A DNA stretch of 64,000 bases from the NCBI GenBank assembly GCA_964627665.1, contig CAZVKG010000004.1:1-64000 (forward strand), in the 5' to 3' direction. The stretch is from UBA1351 sp964627665. Lineage in GTDB: Bacteria; Bacillota; Clostridia; Lachnospirales; Vallitaleaceae. The notes under the pieces were generated by a model. It was not told the DNA's origin, ran no database searches, and saw nothing but the letters and a program-made list of their open reading frames with translations. Shown here piece by piece: positions 50,265 through 59,312 of the stretch. The first letter of the stretch is position 1; every line of letters begins with the position of its first letter. The translations under genes and the position numbers were made by a program.

Positions 50265-50987
50265 ATGAAAAAAAACGCATTAATTGTATGGGGTGGTTGG
50301 GATGGTCATGAACCGAGTCAACTGGCACTCATCTTCAAAGAAATTCTTGAAACAGAACATTTTAATGTAGAAATATCAGATACTATAGATGCCTTCTTAG
50401 ATCCTGAAAAAATGAATGCACTTGATTTAATGATCCCTATTTGGACCATGGGTCAAATCACTGCTGAACAGGAAAAAGCCGTTATTGAAGCTGTTGCTAG
50501 TGGTGTCGGTATTGCCGGTTGTCATGGCGGTATGTGTGATGCTTTTAGAAACAGTGTCGGGTGGCAATTTATGACTGGCGGCAACTGGGTGTCTCATCCT
50601 GGTGGTGATAACGTTGAACACACAATTAACATTAAGCAAAGTTCAAGTCCCATAACAGAGGGCATCGAAGATTTCACAGTGAGCACTGAACAATATTACT
50701 TACACGTTGACCCAGCCATTGAAGTACTCGCTTCAACGCGTTTTCCAACTGTAAATTGGTATCATGCAGCTAATGGTTCTGTTGATATGCCTGTCGTTTG
50801 GACAAAACGTTGGGGACTTGGGAGAGTGTTTTATAATTCATTGGGTCATCACGCAGATATTATGGAGATCGACCAAGTTAAGGAATTAATGCGAAGAGGA
50901 TTCCTATGGGCCGCAGAAAGTAAATCTATTGCACGAGAAGAAAAACTAGATCGATCCATCTATGAAAATGACGCGAAAATGTTTTAA
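50265..50987 (+). CDS. ThuA-like domain protein (glutamine-amidotransferase fold)
   Basis: 240 aa with AACAGGAGG just upstream of the ATG. NALIVWGGWDGHEPSQLALI and GVGIAGCHGGMCDAF are the ThuA/trehalose-utilisation family motifs; ThuA proteins have a class I amidotransferase-like fold. They are often paired with Gfo/Idh/MocA dehydrogenases in keto-sugar and glycoside degradation, as here where the dehydrogenase follows by 12 nt. The precise substrate is unknown. Confidence 0.85.
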   Translation: MKKNALIVWGGWDGHEPSQLALIFKEILETEHFNVEISDTIDAFLDPEKMNALDLMIPIWTMGQITAEQEKAVIEAVASGVGIAGCHGGMCDAFRNSVGWQFMTGGNWVSHPGGDNVEHTINIKQSSSPITEGIEDFTVSTEQYYLHVDPAIEVLASTRFPTVNWYHAANGSVDMPVVWTKRWGLGRVFYNSLGHHADIMEIDQVKELMRRGFLWAAESKSIAREEKLDRSIYENDAKMF

Positions 50988-50999
50988 AAGGAGATATAT

Positions 51000-52082
51000 A
51001 TGGAAAAAGTTAAAGTAGGTATTATAGGATGTGGAAATATCAGTAGTATTTATCTCGAAAATCTATCCACAAAGTTTGATAATATAGAAGTAACGGCTTG
51101 TTCTGATACGATATTAGAAAGAGCACAATTACAAGCAGAAAAATATGGTATCGCAAAGGCTTGCTCTGTTGATGAACTATTGGCTGACTCAGAAATCGAA
51201 ATCGTGGTTAATCTAACCATTCCAAAGGCACACGCAGATGTTTCCTTATTGGCCTTAGAAGCCGGTAAGCATGTTTATATTGAAAAACCATTATCCATTC
51301 GTCGTGAAGATGCTCAAAAAGTATTAGCTTCTGCTAAAGAAAAAGGCTTACTCGTCGGCGGAGCTCCTGATACCTTCTTAGGTGGCGGCATTCAAACCTG
51401 CCGTAAATTAATCGATGATGGTTGGATTGGTAAGCCCATTGCTGCAACGGCTTTTATGACTTGTCACGGTCATGAAAACTGGCATCCTGATCCGGAATTT
51501 TACTATAAGGAAGGTGGCGGTCCAATGTTAGATATGGGACCTTATTATCTTACCGCACTTATAGCATTGATGGGACCTGTAAAAAGAGTCACCGGGTCTG
51601 TCGGGAAAACGTTTGAAGAACGCCTTATTACAAGTGAACCAAAGTATGGAACAAAAATCAAGGTTGACGTACCGACCCATATTGTTGGTGTCTTAGATTT
51701 TGAAAGCGGTGCTATAGGATCCATTATTACAAGCTTTGATGTATGGCAATCCAGCCTACCTAGGATTGAGATTTACGGGACTCAGGGTAGTATTAGTGTA
51801 CCTGACCCCAATACTTTTGGCGGTCCCGTCAAAATCAACCGATTAGGCCAAAATGAGTGGCAAGAGGTTCCCCTTAGCCATGGTTATACTGAAAACAGCC
51901 GAGGATTAGGTGTCTCAGATATGGCTTATGCTATTCGTTCAGGACAAGAGCATCGAGCTCATTCAGAAATGACCTATCATGTTCTAGATATAATGCACGG
52001 TTTTCAAGACGCATCAATGGAAGGTAAACACTATGAACTAAAGAGCACCTGTCGCCAGCCTTCACCCTTGCCATTAAGATAA
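51000..52082 (+). CDS. Gfo/Idh/MocA family oxidoreductase
   Basis: 360 aa with AAAAGGAGATATAT upstream. IIGCGNISSIYLENL (dinucleotide-binding) and VYIEKPLSIRRED (catalytic Lys) identify the family. The C-terminal domain contains GGPMLDMGPYYLTALIALMG, typical of the subgroup that works with ThuA-like proteins. Likely a 3-keto-glycoside or sugar dehydrogenase in one pathway with the preceding ThuA gene. Confidence 0.87.
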   Translation: MEKVKVGIIGCGNISSIYLENLSTKFDNIEVTACSDTILERAQLQAEKYGIAKACSVDELLADSEIEIVVNLTIPKAHADVSLLALEAGKHVYIEKPLSIRREDAQKVLASAKEKGLLVGGAPDTFLGGGIQTCRKLIDDGWIGKPIAATAFMTCHGHENWHPDPEFYYKEGGGPMLDMGPYYLTALIALMGPVKRVTGSVGKTFEERLITSEPKYGTKIKVDVPTHIVGVLDFESGAIGSIITSFDVWQSSLPRIEIYGTQGSISVPDPNTFGGPVKINRLGQNEWQEVPLSHGYTENSRGLGVSDMAYAIRSGQEHRAHSEMTYHVLDIMHGFQDASMEGKHYELKSTCRQPSPLPLR

Positions 52083-52086
52083 TTAA

Positions 52087-53616
52087 TTAATGACGCATGA
52101 GATAATCAAATGCTCCTAATGCTGCTGTCGCTCCTGAACCCATAGATATGACAATCTGTTTATAAGGAATGTCGGTGCAATCACCTGCTGCATAAACACC
52201 GTCTAGGGATGTTGCCCCACGGGCATCGGTTATAATTTCTCCAAAAGGATTTTGATTGATGGCCTCTCCTAGCCATTCTGTATTCGGAATCAAGCCGATT
52301 TGAACAAAAACACCGTCTAGCTCCACATGTTCAGATTCCTTTGTATCTCTGTGCATGTAGTCAATACCCTTAACTTTTGTATCACCAGTAATGGCTTTTA
52401 TTTCAACGTTTTTTAAGACGGTAACATTGGGCAAACTATAGAGTCGTTTTTGAAGTACCAAATCAGCTTTGAGTTCCGGCAAAAACTCTAAAACAGTGAC
52501 ATGTTTAGCAAGTCCAGCTAAATCAATTGCAGCTTCGATACCTGAGTTTCCACCACCAATCACTGCAACATCTTTTCCTTCAAAAAATGGTCCGTCACAA
52601 TGGGGACAGTAGGCTACGCCTTTGTTCTTGAATTCTTGTTCACCAGGAACATTGACATTTCTCCAGCGTGCACCGGTTGCAATAATCGCTGTTTTACTCT
52701 TTACAACAGAACCATTGTCTAGTTCAATTTCTATAAGTTCACTGCGTCGAACATCTTTGACGCGGTGTTTTAAAATCAAATCCATATCATAATGCTTGAG
52801 ATGTTCGTATAATTTATTGGCAAGCTTTGGTCCTTCTGTGTAAGGAACAGAGATTAAGTTTTCAATACCCATCGTATCTAATACTTGACCTCCGATACGT
52901 TCAGCTAGTAATCCGACACGGATTCCTTTTCTCGCCGCATAAATGGCTGAACTGACGCCCGCCGGGCCTCCGCCAATGACAAAAATATCATAAGGTTCAT
53001 CACTAATCTCCGGTCTTTGTTCCGTTGATTCTCCAATAAGTTTGAGTAAATCTTCGATTTCCATACGTCCACTTTCAAGAAATTCGCCGTTTAAGTATAC
53101 AGCAGGCACTGCCATAATCTCTTTCTCTTCAACTTCTTTTTTAAAGGCGGCGCCATCAATCATGGTGTGACGAATACCAGGGTTAAGTACACTCATAATA
53201 TTCAAGGCTTGTACAACATCCGGGCAATTATGACAACTTAAGCTGACATAGGTTTCAAAAACATACTTGCCCTTAATTGCTTGAATTTGATCAACTAAGT
53301 CTTGATCAATCTTTGGTGCTCTTCCACTCACTTGCAGTAGGGCTAACACTAGAGATGTGAATTCATGACCTAAAGGAATACCGGCAAAAACAATGCCGGT
53401 ATCTTGGCCTTGACGATTTACACTAAAACTAGGTGTTCGTTCAAGGACTCCTTCTTCAATATGAATTCGAGGTGACATATGCGCTAGCTCATCTACAAGT
53501 GCAGCCATATCTTTTGACACTTGATCTTCACCTATGCTTTGTTGAATAACAATATCGCTTTCCAGCATTCCCAGGTATTGTTCAAGTTGTTGTTTTATAT
53601 CTGCATCTAGTAGCAT
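52087..53616 (-). CDS. ahpF: Alkyl hydroperoxide reductase flavoprotein (AhpF)
   Basis: 509 aa. An N-terminal tandem thioredoxin-like domain (SCHNCPDVVQALNIM with CHNC active site) is followed by a thioredoxin-reductase-like module (FVIGGGPAGVSSAIYAARKG; CPHCDGPFFEGKDVAVIGGG; GVYAAGDCTDI). It transfers electrons from NADH to AhpC, 11 nt upstream. Together they destroy hydrogen peroxide and organic peroxides, a typical oxygen-defence system of anaerobes. Confidence 0.95.
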   Translation of the reverse strand: MLLDADIKQQLEQYLGMLESDIVIQQSIGEDQVSKDMAALVDELAHMSPRIHIEEGVLERTPSFSVNRQGQDTGIVFAGIPLGHEFTSLVLALLQVSGRAPKIDQDLVDQIQAIKGKYVFETYVSLSCHNCPDVVQALNIMSVLNPGIRHTMIDGAAFKKEVEEKEIMAVPAVYLNGEFLESGRMEIEDLLKLIGESTEQRPEISDEPYDIFVIGGGPAGVSSAIYAARKGIRVGLLAERIGGQVLDTMGIENLISVPYTEGPKLANKLYEHLKHYDMDLILKHRVKDVRRSELIEIELDNGSVVKSKTAIIATGARWRNVNVPGEQEFKNKGVAYCPHCDGPFFEGKDVAVIGGGNSGIEAAIDLAGLAKHVTVLEFLPELKADLVLQKRLYSLPNVTVLKNVEIKAITGDTKVKGIDYMHRDTKESEHVELDGVFVQIGLIPNTEWLGEAINQNPFGEIITDARGATSLDGVYAAGDCTDIPYKQIVISMGSGATAALGAFDYLMRH

Positions 53617-53627
53617 ATTACACCTCT

Positions 53628-54191
53628 TTAAATCTTTCCTACAAGGTCAAGTCCGGGTTTAAGCGTATCCGTACCTTCTTTCCATTTTGCTGGGCACACT
53701 TCATTTGGATGCTTTCTTACATATTGAGCCGCTTTAATCTTATCAAATAATGCTGATGCATCACGTCCGATATTTCCTGCATTAATCTCTACAGCTTGGA
53801 TGATTCCATCCGGGTCAATAATAAAGGTTCCACGATCTGCTACGCCATCTTCTTCAATCAATACATCAAAATTTCTTGAAATGAGATGTGATGGGTCTCC
53901 TATCATAACATACTCTATTTTCTTAATCGCTTCTGATGTATCATGCCATGCCTTATGCACAAAATGTGTATCTGTTGAGACCGAATATATTTCAACACCT
54001 AAATCTTTTAGGGCTGCATAATTGTTTTGTAAATCTTCAAGTTCTGTTGGGCATACAAACGTAAAATCTGCTGGATAAAAGGCTACGACACTCCATTTTC
54101 CTTTTAAATCTTCGTCTGTTACTGTCAAAAACTTACCGTTTTGAAATGCTTGGGCTTTAAATGGCTGTACTTCTTTTCCTACTAATGACAT
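53628..54191 (-). CDS. ahpC: Alkyl hydroperoxide reductase peroxiredoxin (AhpC)
   Basis: 187 aa from ATG 54191 with AGGAGG upstream; a frame from 54233 has no such site. Peroxidatic cysteine in YPADFTFVCPTELED (about C47) and resolving cysteine in NEVCPAKW (about C166). Typical 2-Cys peroxiredoxin. First gene of the ahpCF operon with a promoter and a Fur/PerR-type palindrome upstream. Confidence 0.96.
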   Translation of the reverse strand: MSLVGKEVQPFKAQAFQNGKFLTVTDEDLKGKWSVVAFYPADFTFVCPTELEDLQNNYAALKDLGVEIYSVSTDTHFVHKAWHDTSEAIKKIEYVMIGDPSHLISRNFDVLIEEDGVADRGTFIIDPDGIIQAVEINAGNIGRDASALFDKIKAAQYVRKHPNEVCPAKWKEGTDTLKPGLDLVGKI

Positions 54192-54240
54192 ACTATTTCC
54201 TCCTATTAATCCAAAATATATTGTTGTTAACACTCTTTTT

Positions 54241-54257
54241 CGGATAATTATTATCCG
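54241..54257. promoter_or_regulatory. 17-bp palindrome resembling a Fur/PerR box upstream of ahpC
   Basis: CGGATAAT-T-ATTATCCG is a perfect 8-1-8 palindrome. Its core GATAATTATTATC matches the 7-1-7 Fur-family consensus TGATAATnATTATCA at 13 of 15 positions. It lies between the -10 box (54267-54272) and the start codon, so a bound repressor such as PerR would stop ahpCF transcription. Which Fur-family member binds is unknown. Confidence 0.65.
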
Positions 54258-54266
54258 TTGACATTA

Positions 54267-54294
54267 ATTATAACACCCATTCTCATTATGTCAA
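54267..54294 (-). promoter_or_regulatory. Promoter of ahpCF
   Basis: Minus strand TTGACA (54289-54294), 16-nt spacer, TATAAT (54267-54272). The palindrome at 54241-54257 begins about 10 nt downstream of the -10. Confidence 0.7.
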
Positions 54295-54311
54295 GAAAAA
54301 AAACAAAAAAA

Positions 54312-54344
54312 GTCGAATCAATATATACTACTTCTTGATTCGAC
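54312..54344 (-). terminator. Terminator of the chemoreceptor gene
   Basis: GTCGAATCAA pairs with TTGATTCGAC across a 13-nt loop; the minus-strand transcript continues with a long U-rich run. It is 10 nt beyond the stop of the chemoreceptor gene and insulates the ahpC promoter. Confidence 0.8.
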
Positions 54345-54353
54345 CTTTAAGAA

Positions 54354-56342
54354 TTATACTTTAAATCGCATAATGATTGTTTGCAAATCTTCCGCCAAAG
54401 AGGCTAGACTCTCACTTGCTGCCGTAATCTCTTCCATAGATGCTGATTGTTCTTCCATGGATGCTGAAACATCTTGCGTTGATGCAGAGTTTTCTTCTGC
54501 AATAGCCGAGAGATTTTGAATCATTGCTAACATGCCTTCACGCATATTTTTCATTTGATCACTTGTTTGATTTAATACCTCGACGCAACCGGCTGTATCT
54601 TTCATTGAGGATTCAATGGTCATATATTTGTCTTTACTTTCATGAATTTTCTCTGTTTGTTCTTGCATAATCGTAGCAACATTTTCCATAATCTTAACAA
54701 CATCTTGAGAATTCAACTGTAACTCCGCTACAATGGAATCGATCTTCTTAGTGGATTCTGTTGATTGCTCGGCTAACTTACGAATTTCTTCAGCGACAAC
54801 GGAAAATCCTTTACCGGCTTCTCCTGCTCTTGCCGCTTCAATGGCTGCATTAAGGGCCAGCAAATTTGTCTGATCTGCAATTGAAGCAATAACATTACTT
54901 GCTTCACTAATTTTTTCCGCACTGTTATTTGTTTTGATAATTCCTTGTTGAATACGTTGCGTTTCAACTGAACTTGTTTCAGATATTACCATTAAGGCAT
55001 CTATAGTCACAAGGCCTTCTGCAACGGTCTCTGTCACATGTTTTGTCGCCTTATTCATGGTTACCATTTTTGCTTCATTCGCTTCAATGGCATTTCCTAA
55101 TTCTGCCACTTGCTTTGAGCCAGTGGTTGTGTTTTCTGCCTGTGCTGTTGAGCCTTCGGCAATTTGCTCGGCCGTTCTAGCAACACTCTCAATCGCCGTT
55201 GCTGATTGCTCTGCTGATGATGTTAGTTCTTCTGATGACGATGCCACTTGTTCTGACGCTTTCATGACTTCATTGATTGTATCCCGCAAACTATCAATAA
55301 TCTGTTGAAATGATTTTGCTAATCGTCCCACTTCATCGCGGTTTTTCAATAATTTTTGATCGATGTTTTCTGTAATGTCAAGTGTTGCAATCACTTGAGC
55401 CTTTGCTTCTAATTTTTTTATCGGATTAGCGATGCTTGATGCTACAAAAAATGTCAATACGATTGCCAACGCTAAGATCCCTACTGTCACTGTAAGAATA
55501 ATTCCTTGCATAATCGGCAAAGCTGCTAATACTTCATCGGTACTAGCTGTAATCACAATCATCCACTGACTTCCTGCTACCGGTGAATAACCGGCATACA
55601 TATTTTGTCCTCCGAAAAGGTATTCTGAAACACCATGTTCTTCTTCTAAAATACGTTGGAATAGATTGGCAACTGACTCTAACGATGCATCTTCTGCAAC
55701 TTCATTAATCGGATTAAATCGGTTCATCACTCGGTCAATCGTCGGATGAGCAACTACAGTTCCTTGGTCATTAATCATATAGGCATATCCATCTTTTCCA
55801 AAACCCATTGTATTGGTGATATTGCTAAGTGCAGTTCCGTCTCGGCGTCCCATAATCGCTCCAACCACTTGATCATTCACTTTTATGGGAGCTGAATAAA
55901 TCAAAACCAGCTCACCGGATAATTCACTGACGATAACATCAGACACACTGTCTTCACCTTGAAGTGCTTTCTGTATGTGTTCTTGGTCGCCCAAATCTGC
56001 TCTTGTTCCATCATCAAATTGAGCCGTCCCGTTTAAATCAATAATAGCTAATGCCTCAAATCCGGTATTGTCTACTTGGCGTTTTAGGACCTCTTCTTGC
56101 CTTGACCACGTCATGCTTTCAATATCTTCCATTCCTGCAATAATATGTAATGCCTGTAATTGGGTTTGAATACGACTTTCAGTTAATCGCGCACCTTCAT
56201 GAGCAATTGCCTGAAGACCTTCTTCTGCTTCCTTGGTTAGGGATCTTTCCGCCACCACAAAAGCCACTAGGCCAATAACACTTGATGTAATTAATAAAAT
56301 AGCGGAAAAAAAGACGATAAGTTTCGTTTTAATACTTTTCAT
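54354..56342 (-). CDS. Methyl-accepting chemotaxis protein with dCache sensor
   Basis: 662 aa. Membrane helix at about 7-29, external dCache domain (about 33-275; VIVSELSGELVLIYSAPI, DGYAYMINDQGTVVAHP), second helix (about 283-303), HAMP (about 304-358) and a signalling domain whose tip contains IADQTNLLALNAAIEAARAG. Such receptors control the flagellar motor through CheA/CheW. The ligand is probably a small molecule such as an amino or organic acid. No other chemotaxis gene is in the window, so it is an orphan receptor. Confidence 0.95.
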   Translation of the reverse strand: MKSIKTKLIVFFSAILLITSSVIGLVAFVVAERSLTKEAEEGLQAIAHEGARLTESRIQTQLQALHIIAGMEDIESMTWSRQEEVLKRQVDNTGFEALAIIDLNGTAQFDDGTRADLGDQEHIQKALQGEDSVSDVIVSELSGELVLIYSAPIKVNDQVVGAIMGRRDGTALSNITNTMGFGKDGYAYMINDQGTVVAHPTIDRVMNRFNPINEVAEDASLESVANLFQRILEEEHGVSEYLFGGQNMYAGYSPVAGSQWMIVITASTDEVLAALPIMQGIILTVTVGILALAIVLTFFVASSIANPIKKLEAKAQVIATLDITENIDQKLLKNRDEVGRLAKSFQQIIDSLRDTINEVMKASEQVASSSEELTSSAEQSATAIESVARTAEQIAEGSTAQAENTTTGSKQVAELGNAIEANEAKMVTMNKATKHVTETVAEGLVTIDALMVISETSSVETQRIQQGIIKTNNSAEKISEASNVIASIADQTNLLALNAAIEAARAGEAGKGFSVVAEEIRKLAEQSTESTKKIDSIVAELQLNSQDVVKIMENVATIMQEQTEKIHESKDKYMTIESSMKDTAGCVEVLNQTSDQMKNMREGMLAMIQNLSAIAEENSASTQDVSASMEEQSASMEEITAASESLASLAEDLQTIIMRFKV

Positions 56343-56421
56343 TGTTATACCTCCCTCAAGGTTATAATATTTTGTTCAACTGCTAGATTATAGCATTTTA
56401 TTGATAAAAAATAAACTAAAA

Positions 56422-56463
56422 AAACAAATCGTAACAGATTTTTAACTTCTGTTCGATTTGTTT
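56422..56463 (-). terminator. Terminator of the esterase gene
   Basis: AAACAAATCG(t)AACAG pairs with CTGTTCGATTTGTTT with one bulge, followed on the minus-strand transcript by U-rich sequence. It lies just past the esterase stop at 56477. Confidence 0.75.
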
Positions 56464-56476
56464 AAGGTTTTTCTGC

Positions 56477-57322
56477 TTATAAGTTTTTTTTAAAAAAATC
56501 TTTTATGATTTCTATGATTTTTGCTTGAAAAAAATGAATGTCTGCGTGATTTGCGCCTTCAATTGCAATTAAGTCAACCGGCACATCCTGCTTTTCAAGT
56601 GCGTCATATAAATATTCACTTTGACTAAAGGGAACAAGGTCATCTTTTGTTCCATGCAAGAGTAAAAATGGAGGCGTATTTTTCGAAATATAACTTATTG
56701 GACTTGCAAAACGTACTAAATCTGGATTTTTCGATGCATCTTTACCTATTAATCGAGATTCTGGTAATAACCCAGTATCTACGTCTACATGCATCATTTT
56801 ATCAAAGCTTGAGGGAACATACCATGGACACGCTGCCTGAACTGAGCTACTATATTCTAAATATGCACCTTTATCAAACTCTTCTGTCTCTCCGGTGACT
56901 CCAACCATAGCCGCTAAATGACCACCTGCCGATTCTCCCATAACCCCTATGCGATTGGGATCAATGTTATACCGATCTGCATTGGCGCGCAAATACCGAA
57001 TGGCAGCCTTAACGTCTTCGAGTTGGCCCGGGAATGTCACAGCATTACTATCACGGTATTCGACACTCGCAATAACAAAACCTGATCTAGCAAGCTCAAT
57101 GAAGTTTGGCAAATGCGCATGGTAATCCATCTGTATCCAAGCTCCGCCACATATCCAAACGATACATGGCCACTTCTTATCTTGATTTTCAAATGGCGCA
57201 ATAACATCCATTTTCAAATCTCTCGACGTGTGTCCAAACCAATTACCAACCTGTGCAAAAGTCACCTCGGCATCAAGCCATAGACCTGTCCGTTGAATAT
57301 CAACGGATATTGTTTTTTTCAT
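56477..57322 (-). CDS. Alpha/beta hydrolase (BD-FAE/esterase-lipase family)
   Basis: 281 aa. Oxyanion-hole region WICGGAWIQM and nucleophile elbow GVMGESAGGHLAAM with the active serine, plus later LLHGTKDDLVPFSQSEY (Asp) and ANHADIHFF (His). No signal peptide. Such enzymes remove acetyl or feruloyl groups from sugars or act as general carboxylesterases. It is 57 nt downstream of the fructokinase-like gene and may be part of the polyol/sugar operon. Natural substrate unknown. Confidence 0.85.
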   Translation of the reverse strand: MKKTISVDIQRTGLWLDAEVTFAQVGNWFGHTSRDLKMDVIAPFENQDKKWPCIVWICGGAWIQMDYHAHLPNFIELARSGFVIASVEYRDSNAVTFPGQLEDVKAAIRYLRANADRYNIDPNRIGVMGESAGGHLAAMVGVTGETEEFDKGAYLEYSSSVQAACPWYVPSSFDKMMHVDVDTGLLPESRLIGKDASKNPDLVRFASPISYISKNTPPFLLLHGTKDDLVPFSQSEYLYDALEKQDVPVDLIAIEGANHADIHFFQAKIIEIIKDFFKKNL

Positions 57323-57378
57323 ATCAATTTACCTCCATTATACTTTCTTTCCCCCTATAAATTTTATCATATTTTGTT

Positions 57379-58233
57379 TCATTTGTGCAAATATAATGAT
57401 CCGATAAGGCCGGCATCTTGGCCTAACTTAGGGTACTTAATATACTCATCTAAGTTTTCCAATCTCTCATGAACAATATATCCATTCAAATACTTTTTGA
57501 ATGCTGCTCTTATCTTTGGAAACATATGCTCTTGCTTAGATACTCCTCCACCGATTAAAATAATCTCAGGAGAAAGAATCAAGTTGTAATTCGCTAATGC
57601 TTGGCCTATATACTCAGCATTAAGGTCCCATACATATGCATCTTCTTCAATCAATTGACCTTGTATTCCCATTCTTTTTTCTATTGCCGGTCCGGATACC
57701 AGTCCTTCAAAACACGATTGATGAAAAGGACAAACCCCTTCAAAATTATCATCTTGTCTTTGTCGAATACTAATATGTCCCATTTCAGGATGTGTTAGTC
57801 CATTGAATGTTTTGCCATTAACAACCAATCCTGCACCAACTCCTGTACCAATGGTTATATACAATACGCTTTTTTTCCCAATCCCAAATCCACTATGATA
57901 TTCTCCCAATGCCGCAGCATTGACGTCTGTGTCTATTGTTACGGGAACTTCAAGTGCTTCTTTATATATTTGAGACAAATTTACATTTTGCCACTTTATC
58001 TTGGGTGTGTTTTGAATTGTACCATATGACTTACTCTTTGGATTAATATCTACCGGACCAAACGTTCCAATTCCTAATTTATCAATCTTATATTCTTGAA
58101 AAAACTCAATGCTATGTTTCAAGGCTTTTTCTGGATCTGCTGATGATATCGTTATACGCTCAATAATATTATAATGATCATCTGCAACCGCACATACATA
58201 TTTTGTTCCGCCTGCTTCAATTCCTCCAATCAA
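57379..58233 (-). CDS. ROK family sugar kinase, fructokinase-like
   Basis: 284 aa if started at the TTG at 58233, which has AAGGTGG upstream; a TTG at 58257 inside the preceding gene would add 8 residues. IGGIEAGGTKYVCAVADD is the ATP-binding start of bacterial fructokinases, and HISIRQRQDD...CPFHQSC is the family zinc site (His, Cys, His, Cys). GTGVGAGLVVNG and IDTDVNAAALGEY are ROK signatures. It likely phosphorylates the ketose (fructose) formed by the zinc dehydrogenase upstream. Overlap or close spacing shows co-transcription. Confidence 0.85.
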   Translation of the reverse strand: MIGGIEAGGTKYVCAVADDHYNIIERITISSADPEKALKHSIEFFQEYKIDKLGIGTFGPVDINPKSKSYGTIQNTPKIKWQNVNLSQIYKEALEVPVTIDTDVNAAALGEYHSGFGIGKKSVLYITIGTGVGAGLVVNGKTFNGLTHPEMGHISIRQRQDDNFEGVCPFHQSCFEGLVSGPAIEKRMGIQGQLIEEDAYVWDLNAEYIGQALANYNLILSPEIILIGGGVSKQEHMFPKIRAAFKKYLNGYIVHERLENLDEYIKYPKLGQDAGLIGSLYLHK

Positions 58234-58249
58234 AAATCCACCTTCTTTC

Positions 58250-59296
58250 TTAACCAATTTTCACTGCGGCTTTGACAATATCAGCTTTATTATGAACACT
58301 TGTATCCATTGCATATTGCACATCATTAAAATCAAAAATATTGGTAACAAGATTTTCTAAATCTACTTTCCCTGTAGCTGCCGCTTCAATTGCCATTGGG
58401 TAAATATGTCGATATCTAAATACTGTTTTGAATGTCACCTCTTTATCTAGTGCAAAATTCATTTCAAGATTCATTTTCCCGGTACTTGAATATCCTACTA
58501 AAACAATATTTGACCCTCTTTTCACCATATAGATTGCCTGATTGGTTGTTATTTCTGTTCCTGCTGTTTCTATCGCAATATCCACACCTTTGCCATCCGT
58601 TAATTTGAATAGTTCTTCAACTGCATCAACTTCTTTCCCATTGATGACACCAGTTGCACCCAATTCCATAGCTTTTTCTAATCGCTTTGGCATAATATCG
58701 ACCACATAAACAGTATTTACACCTTTTGCTTTTAATGCCATCATAGAAACTAAACCAATGGCTCCGGCTCCTAAAACTACAGCTGTTTTACCTAACTCTG
58801 CTTCACCTAGATTCGCTGCGTGCAGTCCAACGGCTAGCGGTTCAATCATGGCCCCGGCTAATGTAGAAACATTTTCCGGTAATTTAAAGCTCATATTTGC
58901 TTTATGTGCTACATATTCTTGAAATGTTCCGTCAAATGGTGGCGTGGCAAAAAACTCAACATCAGAGCATAAATTGTATCTGCCCGTTCTACAAAATTCA
59001 CATTGACCACAGGTAACTCCCGGTTCTAAGGCAACGCGATCTCCTACTTTGAGGTGTGTCACTTCTTCGCCAATTTCAACAACTGTACCACCTGTCTCAT
59101 GTCCCAAAACAAAGGGCGGCTCTACAACATAAGGACCAATTGCTCCTGTTTCATAATAATGCATGTCCGATCCACATATACCTACATATTCAACTTTTAC
59201 TAGCACTTCATCAGAAGAGCATGCCGGAATTTCTCTCTCTTCATAACCTATTTTTTCAATGTCTGTCATTACTGCCACTTTCATTTTTCCATCCAT
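58250..59296 (-). CDS. Zinc-dependent polyol dehydrogenase (sorbitol/xylitol dehydrogenase family)
   Basis: 348 aa with AGGAGGAACAAATT upstream. GICGSDMHYYETGAIGPY (catalytic zinc Cys) and VLGHETGGTV (His-Glu) with four structural-zinc cysteines in CGQCEFCRTGRYNLC; NAD-binding AVVLGAGAIGLVSMMAL. These features fit the sorbitol/xylitol/L-iditol dehydrogenase group. It would oxidise an imported polyol to a ketose, which the adjacent ROK kinase phosphorylates. Sorbitol to fructose to fructose-6-P is the simplest reading, but xylitol or arabitol are possible. Confidence 0.88.
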   Translation of the reverse strand: MDGKMKVAVMTDIEKIGYEEREIPACSSDEVLVKVEYVGICGSDMHYYETGAIGPYVVEPPFVLGHETGGTVVEIGEEVTHLKVGDRVALEPGVTCGQCEFCRTGRYNLCSDVEFFATPPFDGTFQEYVAHKANMSFKLPENVSTLAGAMIEPLAVGLHAANLGEAELGKTAVVLGAGAIGLVSMMALKAKGVNTVYVVDIMPKRLEKAMELGATGVINGKEVDAVEELFKLTDGKGVDIAIETAGTEITTNQAIYMVKRGSNIVLVGYSSTGKMNLEMNFALDKEVTFKTVFRYRHIYPMAIEAAATGKVDLENLVTNIFDFNDVQYAMDTSVHNKADIVKAAVKIG

Positions 59297-59312
59297 AATT
59301 TGTTCCTCCTAT

